Shown here piece after piece: positions 1 to 6,683 of a stretch of DNA of 13,459 nt. The DNA is taken from contig JAPLMO010000385.1 of NCBI GenBank assembly GCA_026386995.1, positions 1 to 13,459 of the forward strand. Direction: 5' to 3'. Each line of letters starts with the position of its first letter. Positions within the stretch are counted from its first letter, which is position 1. The stretch comes from Planctomycetota bacterium. GTDB taxonomy: Bacteria > Planctomycetota > Phycisphaerae > FEN-1346. Made by a program: the position numbers and the translations under genes. The notes under the pieces are model-generated. The model saw only the letters and a program-made list of their open reading frames with translations. It searched no databases and was not told the origin of the DNA.

Positions 1-131
1 GGGTTGATCGGAGAGGCCGCGATCTTGATGAGGACCTGCCCCGGCCCAGGCTGCGGCACGGGCTTCTGGACGAGGTGCAGCCGGCCGTCGTAGGCGCGAA
101 GTTCCAGGGCTCGCATGGTTGCTGGAATCAT
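1..131 (-). CDS. MDR-family alcohol dehydrogenase / quinone oxidoreductase, N-terminal fragment
   Basis: The gene runs off the left edge; only 43 N-terminal residues are visible. The stretch LRAYDGRLHLVQKPVPQPGP followed by GQVLIKIAASPINP is the opening strand-turn pattern of the GroES-like catalytic domain of medium-chain dehydrogenases/reductases (zinc alcohol dehydrogenases and zeta-crystallin-like quinone reductases). Those enzymes carry out NAD(P)H-linked oxidation or reduction in the cytoplasm. The SPINP motif is more typical of the quinone-oxidoreductase branch, but the substrate cannot be told from this fragment. Two in-frame ATGs exist, at 131 and 116. The first is preferred because GGGGAG lies 4 nt upstream of it, although MRAL at 116 is the more family-like N-terminus. 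The gene is divergent from the GNAT gene at 464. Confidence 0.8.
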   Translation of the reverse strand, partial: MIPATMRALELRAYDGRLHLVQKPVPQPGPGQVLIKIAASPIN

Positions 132-463
132 GGGACTCCCCTTTCGGCCTTCAGCATACTTCGCCGGTACGCGATGCTACAGCAAAATTCTGCTTGGAAT
201 CCGGGACCCGAAGCCTCTAGACTGGATGGGTCCACCGTGCAGGCACGCTCGCGCAACAGCCTGCGGGTGTGGCTGTTTTTTTCTGGCAGTTGCCGTTTGC
301 CTTCGTAGGGGCGGCCCTATGTGGCCGCCCGGTCGTTGTTTCAGTTGGCCGGGGGCACCCGCCACATTAAAGGCAGGGCGGCCACATAGGGCCGCCCCTA
401 CGAAAAGAATCCGCCGCCACACCCACAGCCGGCCGCGCGGCAAGTTACAGGTAGCGATCTGCC
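132..463. other. Divergent intergenic region, mostly a palindromic repeat pair
   Basis: This 332-nt gap lies between the minus-strand dehydrogenase and the plus-strand GNAT gene, so it should hold promoters for both. I could not place a convincing -35/-10 pair for either. The only clear structure is the 29-bp inverted repeat at 302-404. Reading frames crossing the gap have no family-like protein sequence and are not called. Confidence 0.7.
302..404. repeat. Twin-hairpin repeat, family A (perfect 29-bp inverted repeat)
   Basis: Positions 302-330 and 376-404 are exact reverse complements (29 of 29) separated by 45 nt. Each arm is also a hairpin on its own: GGGCGGCC and GGCCGCCC around a CTATGT loop in the left arm. 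The conserved flank is CGTAGGG. A single diverged copy with matching stem changes lies at 13078-13106. No U-run follows, so this is not called a terminator. Confidence 0.9.
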
Positions 464-1441
464 ATGAGCGTTACGAGTGCCATCGAGGTTCGGCCCGCCC
501 ACCGCGCAGACGCCCCGCGTCTGGCCTTGCTCCACGGCAAGCCGTGCGACGGGCCGACCGCCGGCGAGATCTCCGCCTTCCACGAATCGGCCTTCCACGA
601 CTTCGTGATTGCGGCGCGCGGCGACGAAATGCTGGGCGCATGCCGCTTCATTACAGGCACGGGGCACTGCGCCAGCATCCTCCTGCCGCGCATGAAGCAC
701 TGGGACGAACCGCTGGCGGCGCGGTTGCTGCGGGCGGCGGCGGCACGCCTTCACAGCCGCGACGGCGCGCGGCTGATCCAGGTGCTTGTCGAGGCGAATC
801 CGCCGCGGACGCTCGCCGCGGCCATCGAGAGCGCCGGTTTCGAGACGCTCGCCACGCTGGCGTACCTCCGCCGCCACGTGCGCCCCGAGGAACGCGATGC
901 GCCCCTGCCGCCCGACCTGGCGTGGCGGCGGTACTGGAGCCTCCGGCACCGCCAGTTTGCCCGGACGATTACGGCCACATACCAGGAGAGCCTCGATTGC
1001 CCCGGCCTGGCGGGCCTCAGGACGGTCGACGATGCGATCACGACGCACAAGCACACGGGCATCTTCTGCCCGCGGGCGTGGCACCTGGCGATGGCGGACG
1101 GCGAGGCGGTGGGCGTCGTCCTCCTCAACAATCTTCAGGGCCGAGGCGACGTGATTTATCTGGGCGTGGCGCCCGGCGCGCGCCGGCGTGGCATCGGGCA
1201 GGCGCTGGTGGCGCGTGCGGTCCGCGACACGGCGGCCATGGGCCTCATCCAGATCGGCCTGGCGGTGGACGTGTCCAACACGCCCGCCATGCGGCTGTAC
1301 GAGAAGACGGGGTTCCAGGAGACCCGGCGCCGGCTGGCGTATTTCGTTCCAGCCGCGCGGCTGGATGAACTGGGCGCGACATCGCCACCGCTTTTCAGCC
1401 CGCCTTATTTAGCCCCCCGTGATTACACGGGGGGGGGCTGA
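464..1441 (+). CDS. GNAT-family N-acetyltransferase (tandem-GNAT layout)
   Basis: This 325-residue protein is predicted to be a cytoplasmic acetyl-CoA-dependent N-acyltransferase. The C-terminal half is a clear GNAT domain. Its acetyl-CoA pyrophosphate-binding motif A is at residues 234-249 (GVAPGARRRGIGQALV), and the family's NTPAMRLYEKTGF segment follows at 272-284. The N-terminal half (about 8-135) starts with an IEVRPAHRADAPRLALL strand-helix pattern like another GNAT fold but lacks a good motif A, so it is probably a degenerate copy. This tandem layout occurs in mycothiol-synthase-like and related GNATs; the substrate is unknown. The start at 464 has only a weak purine-rich upstream sequence. 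The last 10 codons (316-325) and the stop lie inside the hairpin at 1411-1439, and residues after about 304 look non-native. The gene converges on the PQQ-like gene. Confidence 0.85.
   Translation: MSVTSAIEVRPAHRADAPRLALLHGKPCDGPTAGEISAFHESAFHDFVIAARGDEMLGACRFITGTGHCASILLPRMKHWDEPLAARLLRAAAARLHSRDGARLIQVLVEANPPRTLAAAIESAGFETLATLAYLRRHVRPEERDAPLPPDLAWRRYWSLRHRQFARTITATYQESLDCPGLAGLRTVDDAITTHKHTGIFCPRAWHLAMADGEAVGVVLLNNLQGRGDVIYLGVAPGARRRGIGQALVARAVRDTAAMGLIQIGLAVDVSNTPAMRLYEKTGFQETRRRLAYFVPAARLDELGATSPPLFSPPYLAPRDYTGGG
1411..1439. repeat. Single hairpin, family B (AGCCCCC stem), inside the GNAT 3' end
   Basis: The left arm AGCCCCCCGTG (1411-1421) pairs with CACGGGG and following G/CT bases (1426-1439) around an ATTA loop; the G-run is slightly longer than the C-run. 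It belongs with the hairpins at 1551-1574 and 11788-11807. It encodes the last residues of the GNAT gene and ends at the first base of its TGA stop. No T-run follows on either strand, so a terminator role is possible but not shown. Confidence 0.8.
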
Positions 1442-1450
1442 ACCGAGTGT

Positions 1451-1523
1451 TGCGCGGTGGGCAGTCTTGCCCACCGCGCATGCAAACCAGTCTTTGCGCG
1501 GCGGGCAAGACTGCCCGCCGCGC
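1451..1523. repeat. Twin-hairpin repeat, family C (GGGCAAGACTGCCC core)
   Basis: Hairpin 1 (1451-1480) has perfect 13-bp arms TGCGCGGTGGGCA and TGCCCACCGCGCA with loop GTCT. Hairpin 2 (1496-1523) has perfect 12-bp arms GCGCGGCGGGCA and TGCCCGCCGCGC with loop AGAC. The loops are reverse complements, so the two copies are in opposite orientation. They lie between the convergent GNAT and PQQ-like genes. A third, one-mismatch copy is at 6631-6656. Confidence 0.9.
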
Positions 1524-1550
1524 GATCATTCGCGGGCCCCCCGCCCCGCC

Positions 1551-1574
1551 GCCCCCGGTGTATTCACCGGGGGC
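1551..1574. repeat. Single hairpin, family B, downstream of the PQQ-like gene
   Basis: Perfect 10-bp arms GCCCCCGGTG (1551-1560) and CACCGGGGGC (1565-1574) enclose the loop TATT, with AT-rich CTAAATATAA on the right side. It sits 17 nt beyond the stop of the minus-strand PQQ-like gene and could act as a 3'-end stabilising structure. It lacks the U-tract of a classical intrinsic terminator on the minus strand. Confidence 0.85.
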
Positions 1575-1591
1575 TAAATATAACAACAGCA

Positions 1592-2893
1592 TCACTTCGC
1601 CGGCTTGGCGAAGCAAAACAGTTTCGTGGCCGTGCGCACGAAGAGGCGGCCGCCGGCGGCGGCGATGGAGGCTTGCGTCGGCCCGTCGCCGAGTTTCGTG
1701 CGCGAGAGAACCTTGAACTCGCTCCCCGCCGCCAGCACCGCCACTTCGCCGTCCTCGCTCAGACAGTAGATCTTGCCGTCGGCGCCCGTCGGCGAGGCCC
1801 GCCAGGCGGACCCCTTCAGGTCGCCGCGCCATCGTTCCTTGCCGGTGCGCGGGTCGAAGCAAACCAGCGTCTTGCGGTCGCTGTCCAGAACGTAGAGCTC
1901 GCTACCGTAGATGAGCGGCGTGGCGGAATCGGTGGTCGTGTTGTCGAACTTCCATGCCACGGCCTCCTCGCCAAGTTTGCCCGTCCCGCCGACCTTGACG
2001 GCCCACAGCGCCTTGCCGCGCGGAATCGCAAAGTAGATGAGGTCCTCCCACGCCACGCAACCGGGAACCAGGCGCCACATGCCGCGATGCGGCGGGTTGT
2101 AGCCGAGGCGCCAGAGTTCGCGGCCGGTGGCGGGGTCGTGACCGGTCAGGTAATCGCCGCCCGCCAGGACAATTTCCGCCTTCCCGCCGCGCTCGTACGG
2201 CATGGGCGTCGTGTAGGCCTCCAGCGACTCGTCGTCGGCATCGGACGGACGGATGTGCCGCCAGAGGTCCTTGCCGGTGGCGGCGTCGATGGCCAGCAGG
2301 TACGGCAAGAGCGGCTTATCCGTGCCGGCCTCGCCGAAGTGCGGCTTGGCGCGGCGGATCATCTCGACGTACAGCCGGCCGTCGTAGAGGAGCGGGCTCG
2401 AACTGTAGCCGTACTTGATGCACGGGTTGCCGTAGTCCTTCACGAAGTTGCGCGACCAGACTTTCTTCCCGGCAAAATCGAACGCCACGATATCGCCGGT
2501 GCCGTAGAGAAAGTACGCGAGGCGGCCGTCGGTGCACGGCGACGGCGTGGCGGCATCGTTGTTCGGGGCCTTGAGGTCGTCGCCGATGCGATTCCTCCAG
2601 AGGACCCTGCCGTCGGCCGCCGCCAGGCACATCGCCACGATGCCTTTCGTCTCGGGGTCGGTTGAACTGACGAAGACGCGGTCGCCCCAGACGATGGGCG
2701 TGGCGGCGGAATGGCCGGGCAGGTCGGCCGCCCAGACCTGCGTGCTCGTGTCGCAGACGGTGGGCAGACCTTTCTCCGTGGTCGAGCCGTTGAAGAACGG
2801 CCCGCGCCACTGCGGCCAGTTTTCGGCGCGCAATTGCACGGCCGTGGTCGCAACCAGCAGTGCTGCACAGATGGTCGCCTTGGGCAATCTCAT
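1592..2893 (-). CDS. Secreted PQQ-like beta-propeller repeat protein
   Basis: The 433-residue exported protein has a Sec signal peptide (basic MRLPK, a hydrophobic stretch to about residue 20, likely cleavage after LRA). The mature protein opens with ENWPQWRGPFFNGS, the WPQWRGP hallmark of PQQ-like (PF13360-type) beta-propeller proteins that are very numerous in Planctomycetota. Repeated blade signatures follow: strands ending VWAADLPG, GRVLWRN, GKKVWSRN, GKDLWRH, GRELWRL and GKERWRGD, spaced roughly 40-60 residues. No quinoprotein dehydrogenase catalytic set was recognised, so a structural, binding or sensing role is likelier than catalysis. An ATG at 2920 is in frame, but 2893 is chosen because AAGGGA lies 6 nt upstream and the signal peptide starts there. 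The gene follows the hydrolase gene by 86 nt, probably in one transcript. Confidence 0.87.
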   Translation of the reverse strand: MRLPKATICAALLVATTAVQLRAENWPQWRGPFFNGSTTEKGLPTVCDTSTQVWAADLPGHSAATPIVWGDRVFVSSTDPETKGIVAMCLAAADGRVLWRNRIGDDLKAPNNDAATPSPCTDGRLAYFLYGTGDIVAFDFAGKKVWSRNFVKDYGNPCIKYGYSSSPLLYDGRLYVEMIRRAKPHFGEAGTDKPLLPYLLAIDAATGKDLWRHIRPSDADDESLEAYTTPMPYERGGKAEIVLAGGDYLTGHDPATGRELWRLGYNPPHRGMWRLVPGCVAWEDLIYFAIPRGKALWAVKVGGTGKLGEEAVAWKFDNTTTDSATPLIYGSELYVLDSDRKTLVCFDPRTGKERWRGDLKGSAWRASPTGADGKIYCLSEDGEVAVLAAGSEFKVLSRTKLGDGPTQASIAAAGGRLFVRTATKLFCFAKPAK

Positions 2894-2979
2894 CAAGAGT
2901 CCCTTGTCCCCCGACCCCATGAAGTAAACCCCGATAAACGCGCGGCGGGCCTCTTTGCCTTATGGCAACCCCGGCTGCG

Positions 2980-5109
2980 CTACTTCTTTTCGGCCGGCGT
3001 CACGAGGTACCACATCGTCTTGTGCTGCGGCGCGAGATGCAGCACCGCCCTGCCCTTATCCTCGGCCAGAGGCACGTCGGCAGCGGGCGTGCCGTCGGGT
3101 TTGAGTGCCCGGCACTTCCACTGGCCCGGCGGAAGCGCAACCGTTCCTTCGACCGGCTCGATGCAGACGGGCGGCTTGCCCCAGTTGCGGCCGACGGTCT
3201 TGCGGTCGGCCGAGAACTGCATGCCGGTGTTCTCGCACCGGCCGCAAGCGGCCACGAGGATCGCGCCGCTCCTGGCAAGCGGCCGGCCGTCGAGGGCGGT
3301 CATGGTCACGGCGGCAAAGTCGGGCTTCGTCACCTCGATGGGCAGCAACTCCGCCTTGCCGCCCGCGTGGCCGACGTACACCGCCGCGCCCGGCCCCGAG
3401 GCGGTGAACAGGCCGCGGCCCTTCTCGTCCACGGTCCACGACATCTTCGGCTCCAGGAATGAGCCGTTATCCGTAACGCCGCTGTGGCCCGTGATCGCCA
3501 CTTCCAGGCGGACGCCCAGCAGGTCCTGCCACGTGGTCTTCATCTTGTCGCTTACAACGGCCAGCATGTTGCGATCGTGCTTGAGGTAATGCGCCGCGAG
3601 CGACGCCAGCGGCTCTTCATCGGCGGCGATGCACAGGCTGTACGCACGGCGATGCGGCGGAATGGCGGCCTCGCGGAAGATGGCCGCCCCGGCCCGCATG
3701 AAGCCCCACTTGGCGGGGTTGGCGTCGATATCGAAGAAACAGCCGAACGCCTCTCGGCCCTCATCGTACTTCGCGTGCGAGTACGCGAAGAGCCAGACGC
3801 CGTCCCAGTCCTGCGCGGCGGCGTAGGCGGCGAGCATCGGCACACACTCGGCCTGGTAGTCGTTCGGCGCGGGGTGGTTGTACTCGGTGACCGTGAAGGG
3901 TTTCTCCGCCATACGTTCGGCGGCGATGCGCGGCAGCGTGGACCCTTCGGGCTTGTCGACCATCGCCACCTGCTCGACCGTCCAGTTGTTCGGGTCCCAC
4001 GGCCGGCCGGGGAACCGCGGGTGCTGCCAGTAGGCGTGGCTGTCGACGAAACCCATGTCGCTCTGGCCGTAGAGACCCAGCGGCCCGAAAACGATCGTGC
4101 CCGTGACGAGGGCCTTAACGCCGATTTCCGTTTTGATGAAGGCGTACAGGCTGTCGAAGTACGCTTTCTCGGTGTCGGCCAGGAACCGGCCGCGGTCGAT
4201 CGCGCGGGCCTCGACCTCGCCCGCGCCGAAGAGGGCCACATTCTGGACTTCGAGCGACTCCTCCTTCAGCAGCCCTTCCCGCCCGCCCGGCGCCAGCACG
4301 ACGCCGGCCATTCCCCACGCGCCCTTGCTCCACGCGGCCCGCAGGCTCTCGGTCGTGCCGTAGCGGCCCTTCAGCCAGGCGTTGTACTTGCCCTGGAGTA
4401 TCTTGGCGTAGAACTCCGGCAGGTTACGGAGGTCTTCCCGAGCGCTCCACATGAAGAGGCTGTCCTCGTTGGTGATCTCGACGAACGCGACGGCCGGGTC
4501 GTCGGCCAGGCGCACCTTGCGATACGGGTTGACGTGGCCGAGAAGGTCGCGGGCGTACTGTTTCTGGGCATCCACGAGGGTGGGTGTAAAGATGCCGACG
4601 ATCTTATCGTACTGCGTGTTCGGCTTGGCAAGGCCGAGGGCTCCGCTCGCCGAGCGGCCGACGTGCAAGTTGACGTTGGCCCAGATGCCGCGCTTCGCCA
4701 ACTGGTCGATGAAGTAATCGAGCCGGTCAACCGCCTCGGCGTGAAGTTTCAGCGTATCTTTCGGATCGAGGATGCCGCGCGGGTACACCGAGGTATCCAT
4801 GTGGTGGAACCGCACGGAGTTGACGCCGCCGGCCGCAAGGCGTGATGCGATGCGTTCGGCGTCGGCGTGCGCGGGGAAGCACGCCTCGAAGCAAACGTTG
4901 ACGCCCCAGATGCGAACGCGGCGGTCGCCGAGCATGAAATGGCCTTCGTTAGCCACCAGGCGCGGCCCATCGGCCGGGATCGGCGGCGACTTCAGGGCCA
5001 CCAGCGACGCCTCGTTGGGCGCCATCGGAATGACGAACGGCGTCATCTCTTCGGCGCACGCGGCCGAGCCGGCAAGCGCCGCCACAAGGACGGCCATCGC
5101 GGTCCGCAT
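2980..5109 (-). CDS. Secreted clan GH-A glycoside hydrolase-like protein
   Basis: This 709-residue protein starts with a Sec signal peptide (MRTAMAVLVAALAGSAACA, likely cut before EEM). Residues about 45-490 show the TIM-barrel pattern of clan GH-A (cellulase/GH5-like) hydrolases: GVNSVRFHHMD near 95-105, a putative acid/base in FVEITNEDS (N214-E215), HAYWQHP at 358, and a putative nucleophile in FTVTEYNHP (E409). The two carboxylates are about 194 residues apart, suiting a retaining mechanism. The remaining 200 residues look like a beta-rich accessory domain. The exact family and polysaccharide are not identifiable by eye. The ATG at 5109 is chosen over 5145 because GGAGGG lies 8 nt upstream and the signal peptide begins there. 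A candidate promoter is at 5167-5194. The gene probably leads a unit with the downstream PQQ-like gene, suggesting extracytoplasmic carbohydrate degradation. Confidence 0.82.
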   Translation of the reverse strand: MRTAMAVLVAALAGSAACAEEMTPFVIPMAPNEASLVALKSPPIPADGPRLVANEGHFMLGDRRVRIWGVNVCFEACFPAHADAERIASRLAAGGVNSVRFHHMDTSVYPRGILDPKDTLKLHAEAVDRLDYFIDQLAKRGIWANVNLHVGRSASGALGLAKPNTQYDKIVGIFTPTLVDAQKQYARDLLGHVNPYRKVRLADDPAVAFVEITNEDSLFMWSAREDLRNLPEFYAKILQGKYNAWLKGRYGTTESLRAAWSKGAWGMAGVVLAPGGREGLLKEESLEVQNVALFGAGEVEARAIDRGRFLADTEKAYFDSLYAFIKTEIGVKALVTGTIVFGPLGLYGQSDMGFVDSHAYWQHPRFPGRPWDPNNWTVEQVAMVDKPEGSTLPRIAAERMAEKPFTVTEYNHPAPNDYQAECVPMLAAYAAAQDWDGVWLFAYSHAKYDEGREAFGCFFDIDANPAKWGFMRAGAAIFREAAIPPHRRAYSLCIAADEEPLASLAAHYLKHDRNMLAVVSDKMKTTWQDLLGVRLEVAITGHSGVTDNGSFLEPKMSWTVDEKGRGLFTASGPGAAVYVGHAGGKAELLPIEVTKPDFAAVTMTALDGRPLARSGAILVAACGRCENTGMQFSADRKTVGRNWGKPPVCIEPVEGTVALPPGQWKCRALKPDGTPAADVPLAEDKGRAVLHLAPQHKTMWYLVTPAEKK

Positions 5110-5166
5110 CGTAGATTCCCTCCCGAAGTCCACAGAATGAAACACGCGGCAAATTCAAGGAGGGTC

Positions 5167-5194
5167 ATTATAATCGCGCGGGGCGGGCGTACAA
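5167..5194 (-). promoter_or_regulatory. Candidate sigma70-type promoter for the glycoside hydrolase gene
   Basis: On the minus strand, a perfect TATAAT (5172-5167) lies about 58 nt upstream of the hydrolase start. It is preceded after 16 nt by TTGTAC (5194-5189), which matches the first half of TTGACA. A perfect -10 box is rare in this GC-rich DNA. The -35 is weak, so the call rests mainly on the -10 box and its position. Confidence 0.5.
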
Positions 5195-5230
5195 ACGATT
5201 GCTTGGCAACTCGCTGAGACTCGCTTACGA

Positions 5231-5320
5231 GGGTGGCATGCCCAGCACGCTGTTCGCTGGGCATGCTTGTTCCCTGCGCCGCATCATGCCCACGCATACA
5301 GCGGCGTGGGCATGCCACCC
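5231..5320. repeat. Twin-hairpin repeat, family D (GGGTGGCATGCCCA ends)
   Basis: The outer ends GGGTGGCATGCCCA (5231-5244) and TGGGCATGCCACCC (5307-5320) are perfect reverse complements. Inside are two hairpins: GCATGCCCAGC/GCTGGGCATGC (5236-5266) and ATGCCCACGC/GCGTGGGCAT (5286-5313). The stems differ at their inner ends (CAGC versus CACGC) while each stays paired. It lies 14 nt beyond the stop of the flavoprotein gene, upstream of the hydrolase promoter. Confidence 0.9.
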
Positions 5321-5333
5321 AGCCGGAAGACCG

Positions 5334-6542
5334 TCAGGACGTCGCCTGCTCGCCGGCAGTCCGCCGCCACGGCGCACGGAGCAGAAACCGCGGCATGCGG
5401 CCGGCTACCCATCGGACGAACTCGCGGTACGAAAGGTCGCCGGCCGTCACGTTCAGGTACTCGCGCAGAACCCGCTCGGTCGAGCGCGGCGCCCACGAGA
5501 GAATCTGCGGCCACCAGTAGACGACGTGCATGACGATGCGTGCGGCCCTGAGGTCGCGGCCGAACTCCTCGTCGCACCGGCGTTTGTAGCCTGCCAGGGC
5601 GCGGCGCGAAAAGTCGTTGCCCTTGACGGCATCGAGAACCGTCTCGGCCGCCAGTTGTCCCGAGCGGATTGCGTAGGCGATCCCCTCCCACTGAAACGGA
5701 TCGACCCACCCGGCGGCGTCGCCCGCCAGGATCAGCCGGTCGCCGCAAACCGTACGCGAGATCCCGCCGCACGGCAGGAAGTGCCCGCGCGGCCGCACGC
5801 CGTCCGCCGCAAACCCGCGGTCCGCCAGAAACCGCCGGAACGTCTCCAGCGGCGAGCGGAACCAGTGACACAACCCGCCGACGCCCACCGAGTAGTAGGA
5901 CCCGTGATGGAAGATCCAACTGTAGCCGTGGCTCGGCGTGCCGAAGTAGATGTCCATCAAGTCGCGCAGGTCGGCGTACGGGTCCGGGTCTGTAACGGGA
6001 ATCTCCGCCTCGATGCAGAAGCCGATGTTCTTAGGGTGCTCGCGGCCGCGCAGGGCCTTCGCGAGCCTGCCATTCGCCCCTTCGCAGATGATGGCGCAGC
6101 GGGCGGCCACCTCGCCCTCGGGCGTCGCCAGGACAACGCCGCCCGGGCGGACGTCGACCGAGCGAACCTCCTGCCACTCCACGTGCGCCCCGGCCTCGCG
6201 GGCTTTCTCAAGGAGGAAGTGGTCGAAGCGAGACCGCGTCACCGTGACCGCAATGCGGCGGTCCTGGCGGGCATTGATGGTGATGGGGCCGAAGTGCGCG
6301 CGGCCGGCACGGACTTCGCAGTCGATAAGGTCCGGCGGCAGGGGCATGCCAAGCCAGCGCAAGGCGCGCCCGGAGAGGCCCCCGCCGCAAGGCTTGGGCC
6401 GGGGAAATTGCCGGCGCTCGAGCAAGATCACATCGGCGCCGCCATCGGCCAGCCGCCGCGCGGCCGAGGCGCCAGCCGGCCCGCCGCCGACCACGGCGAA
6501 ATCGAAACGTTTATCGATCAACTTGGGATAATGCCCGGGCAT
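5334..6542 (-). CDS. Geranylgeranyl reductase-family FAD-dependent oxidoreductase
   Basis: The 402-residue flavoprotein belongs to the geranylgeranyl reductase/PHBH-like group, which uses FAD to reduce or hydroxylate isoprenoid and aromatic substrates. The N-terminal Rossmann motif FAVVGGGPAGASAARRLA is at residues 15-32, ending in the ribose-binding acid of VILLER. The family's KPCGGGL signature is at 50-56. The second FAD motif GDRLILAGDAAGWVDPFQWE (about 267-286) contains the conserved GD. Likely roles are saturation of polyprenyl chains of lipids or quinones; the substrate cannot be specified. The frame stays open to an ATG at 6617, but residues before 6542 are a translation of the repeat at 6541-6617, so 6542 is the most likely start. 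It has no convincing Shine-Dalgarno sequence. The gene is flanked by repeats on both sides. Confidence 0.85.
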   Translation of the reverse strand: MPGHYPKLIDKRFDFAVVGGGPAGASAARRLADGGADVILLERRQFPRPKPCGGGLSGRALRWLGMPLPPDLIDCEVRAGRAHFGPITINARQDRRIAVTVTRSRFDHFLLEKAREAGAHVEWQEVRSVDVRPGGVVLATPEGEVAARCAIICEGANGRLAKALRGREHPKNIGFCIEAEIPVTDPDPYADLRDLMDIYFGTPSHGYSWIFHHGSYYSVGVGGLCHWFRSPLETFRRFLADRGFAADGVRPRGHFLPCGGISRTVCGDRLILAGDAAGWVDPFQWEGIAYAIRSGQLAAETVLDAVKGNDFSRRALAGYKRRCDEEFGRDLRAARIVMHVVYWWPQILSWAPRSTERVLREYLNVTAGDLSYREFVRWVAGRMPRFLLRAPWRRTAGEQATS

Positions 6543-6617
6543 GTGGCACGGCTGGCTTGCCCAGCCGTGGAAACCGCCGGCGACTCGCCACGGCTGGGCA
6601 AGCCAGCCGTGCCACAT
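6541..6617. repeat. Twin-hairpin repeat, family E (perfect 30-bp inverted repeat)
   Basis: Positions 6541-6570 and 6588-6617 are exact reverse complements (30 of 30) with a 17-nt spacer. Each arm contains its own hairpin, CACGGCTGG and CCAGCCGTG around CTTGC in the left arm. The left end overlaps the predicted ATG of the flavoprotein gene (6542-6540), so on the minus strand the whole structure lies immediately 5' of that start. Confidence 0.92.
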
Positions 6618-6630
6618 ACGCGCAACTCAC

Positions 6631-6656
6631 GCGGGGGGCAAGACTGCCCGCCGCGC
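6631..6656. repeat. Single hairpin, family C, with one mismatch
   Basis: GCGGGGGGCA (6631-6640) and TGCCCGCCGC (6645-6654) pair except at one position around loop AGAC, extended by GC on the right. The core GGGCAAGACTGCCC is identical to the hairpin at 1496-1523. It lies between the isomerase-like gene stop and the family E repeat, and looks like a decayed half of a doublet. Confidence 0.75.
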
Positions 6657-6683
6657 AACAATCCAATCTTAAAACGCTGTAGG

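Noticed and set aside
115..1368. Long plus-strand open frame overlapping the GNAT gene
   Set aside because: It is an Arg/Gly/Pro-rich shadow frame typical of GC-rich DNA. The GNAT motifs are all in the frame starting at 464.
1411..1574. Bidirectional intrinsic terminator between the convergent genes
   Set aside because: The hairpins are strong but none is followed by a U-tract on the relevant strand. They are better described as dispersed palindromes that might still affect 3' ends.
1457..2665. 402-codon plus-strand open frame opposite the PQQ-like gene
   Set aside because: It is antisense to a protein with a signal peptide and blade motifs, and its own composition is shadow-like with no recognisable domain.
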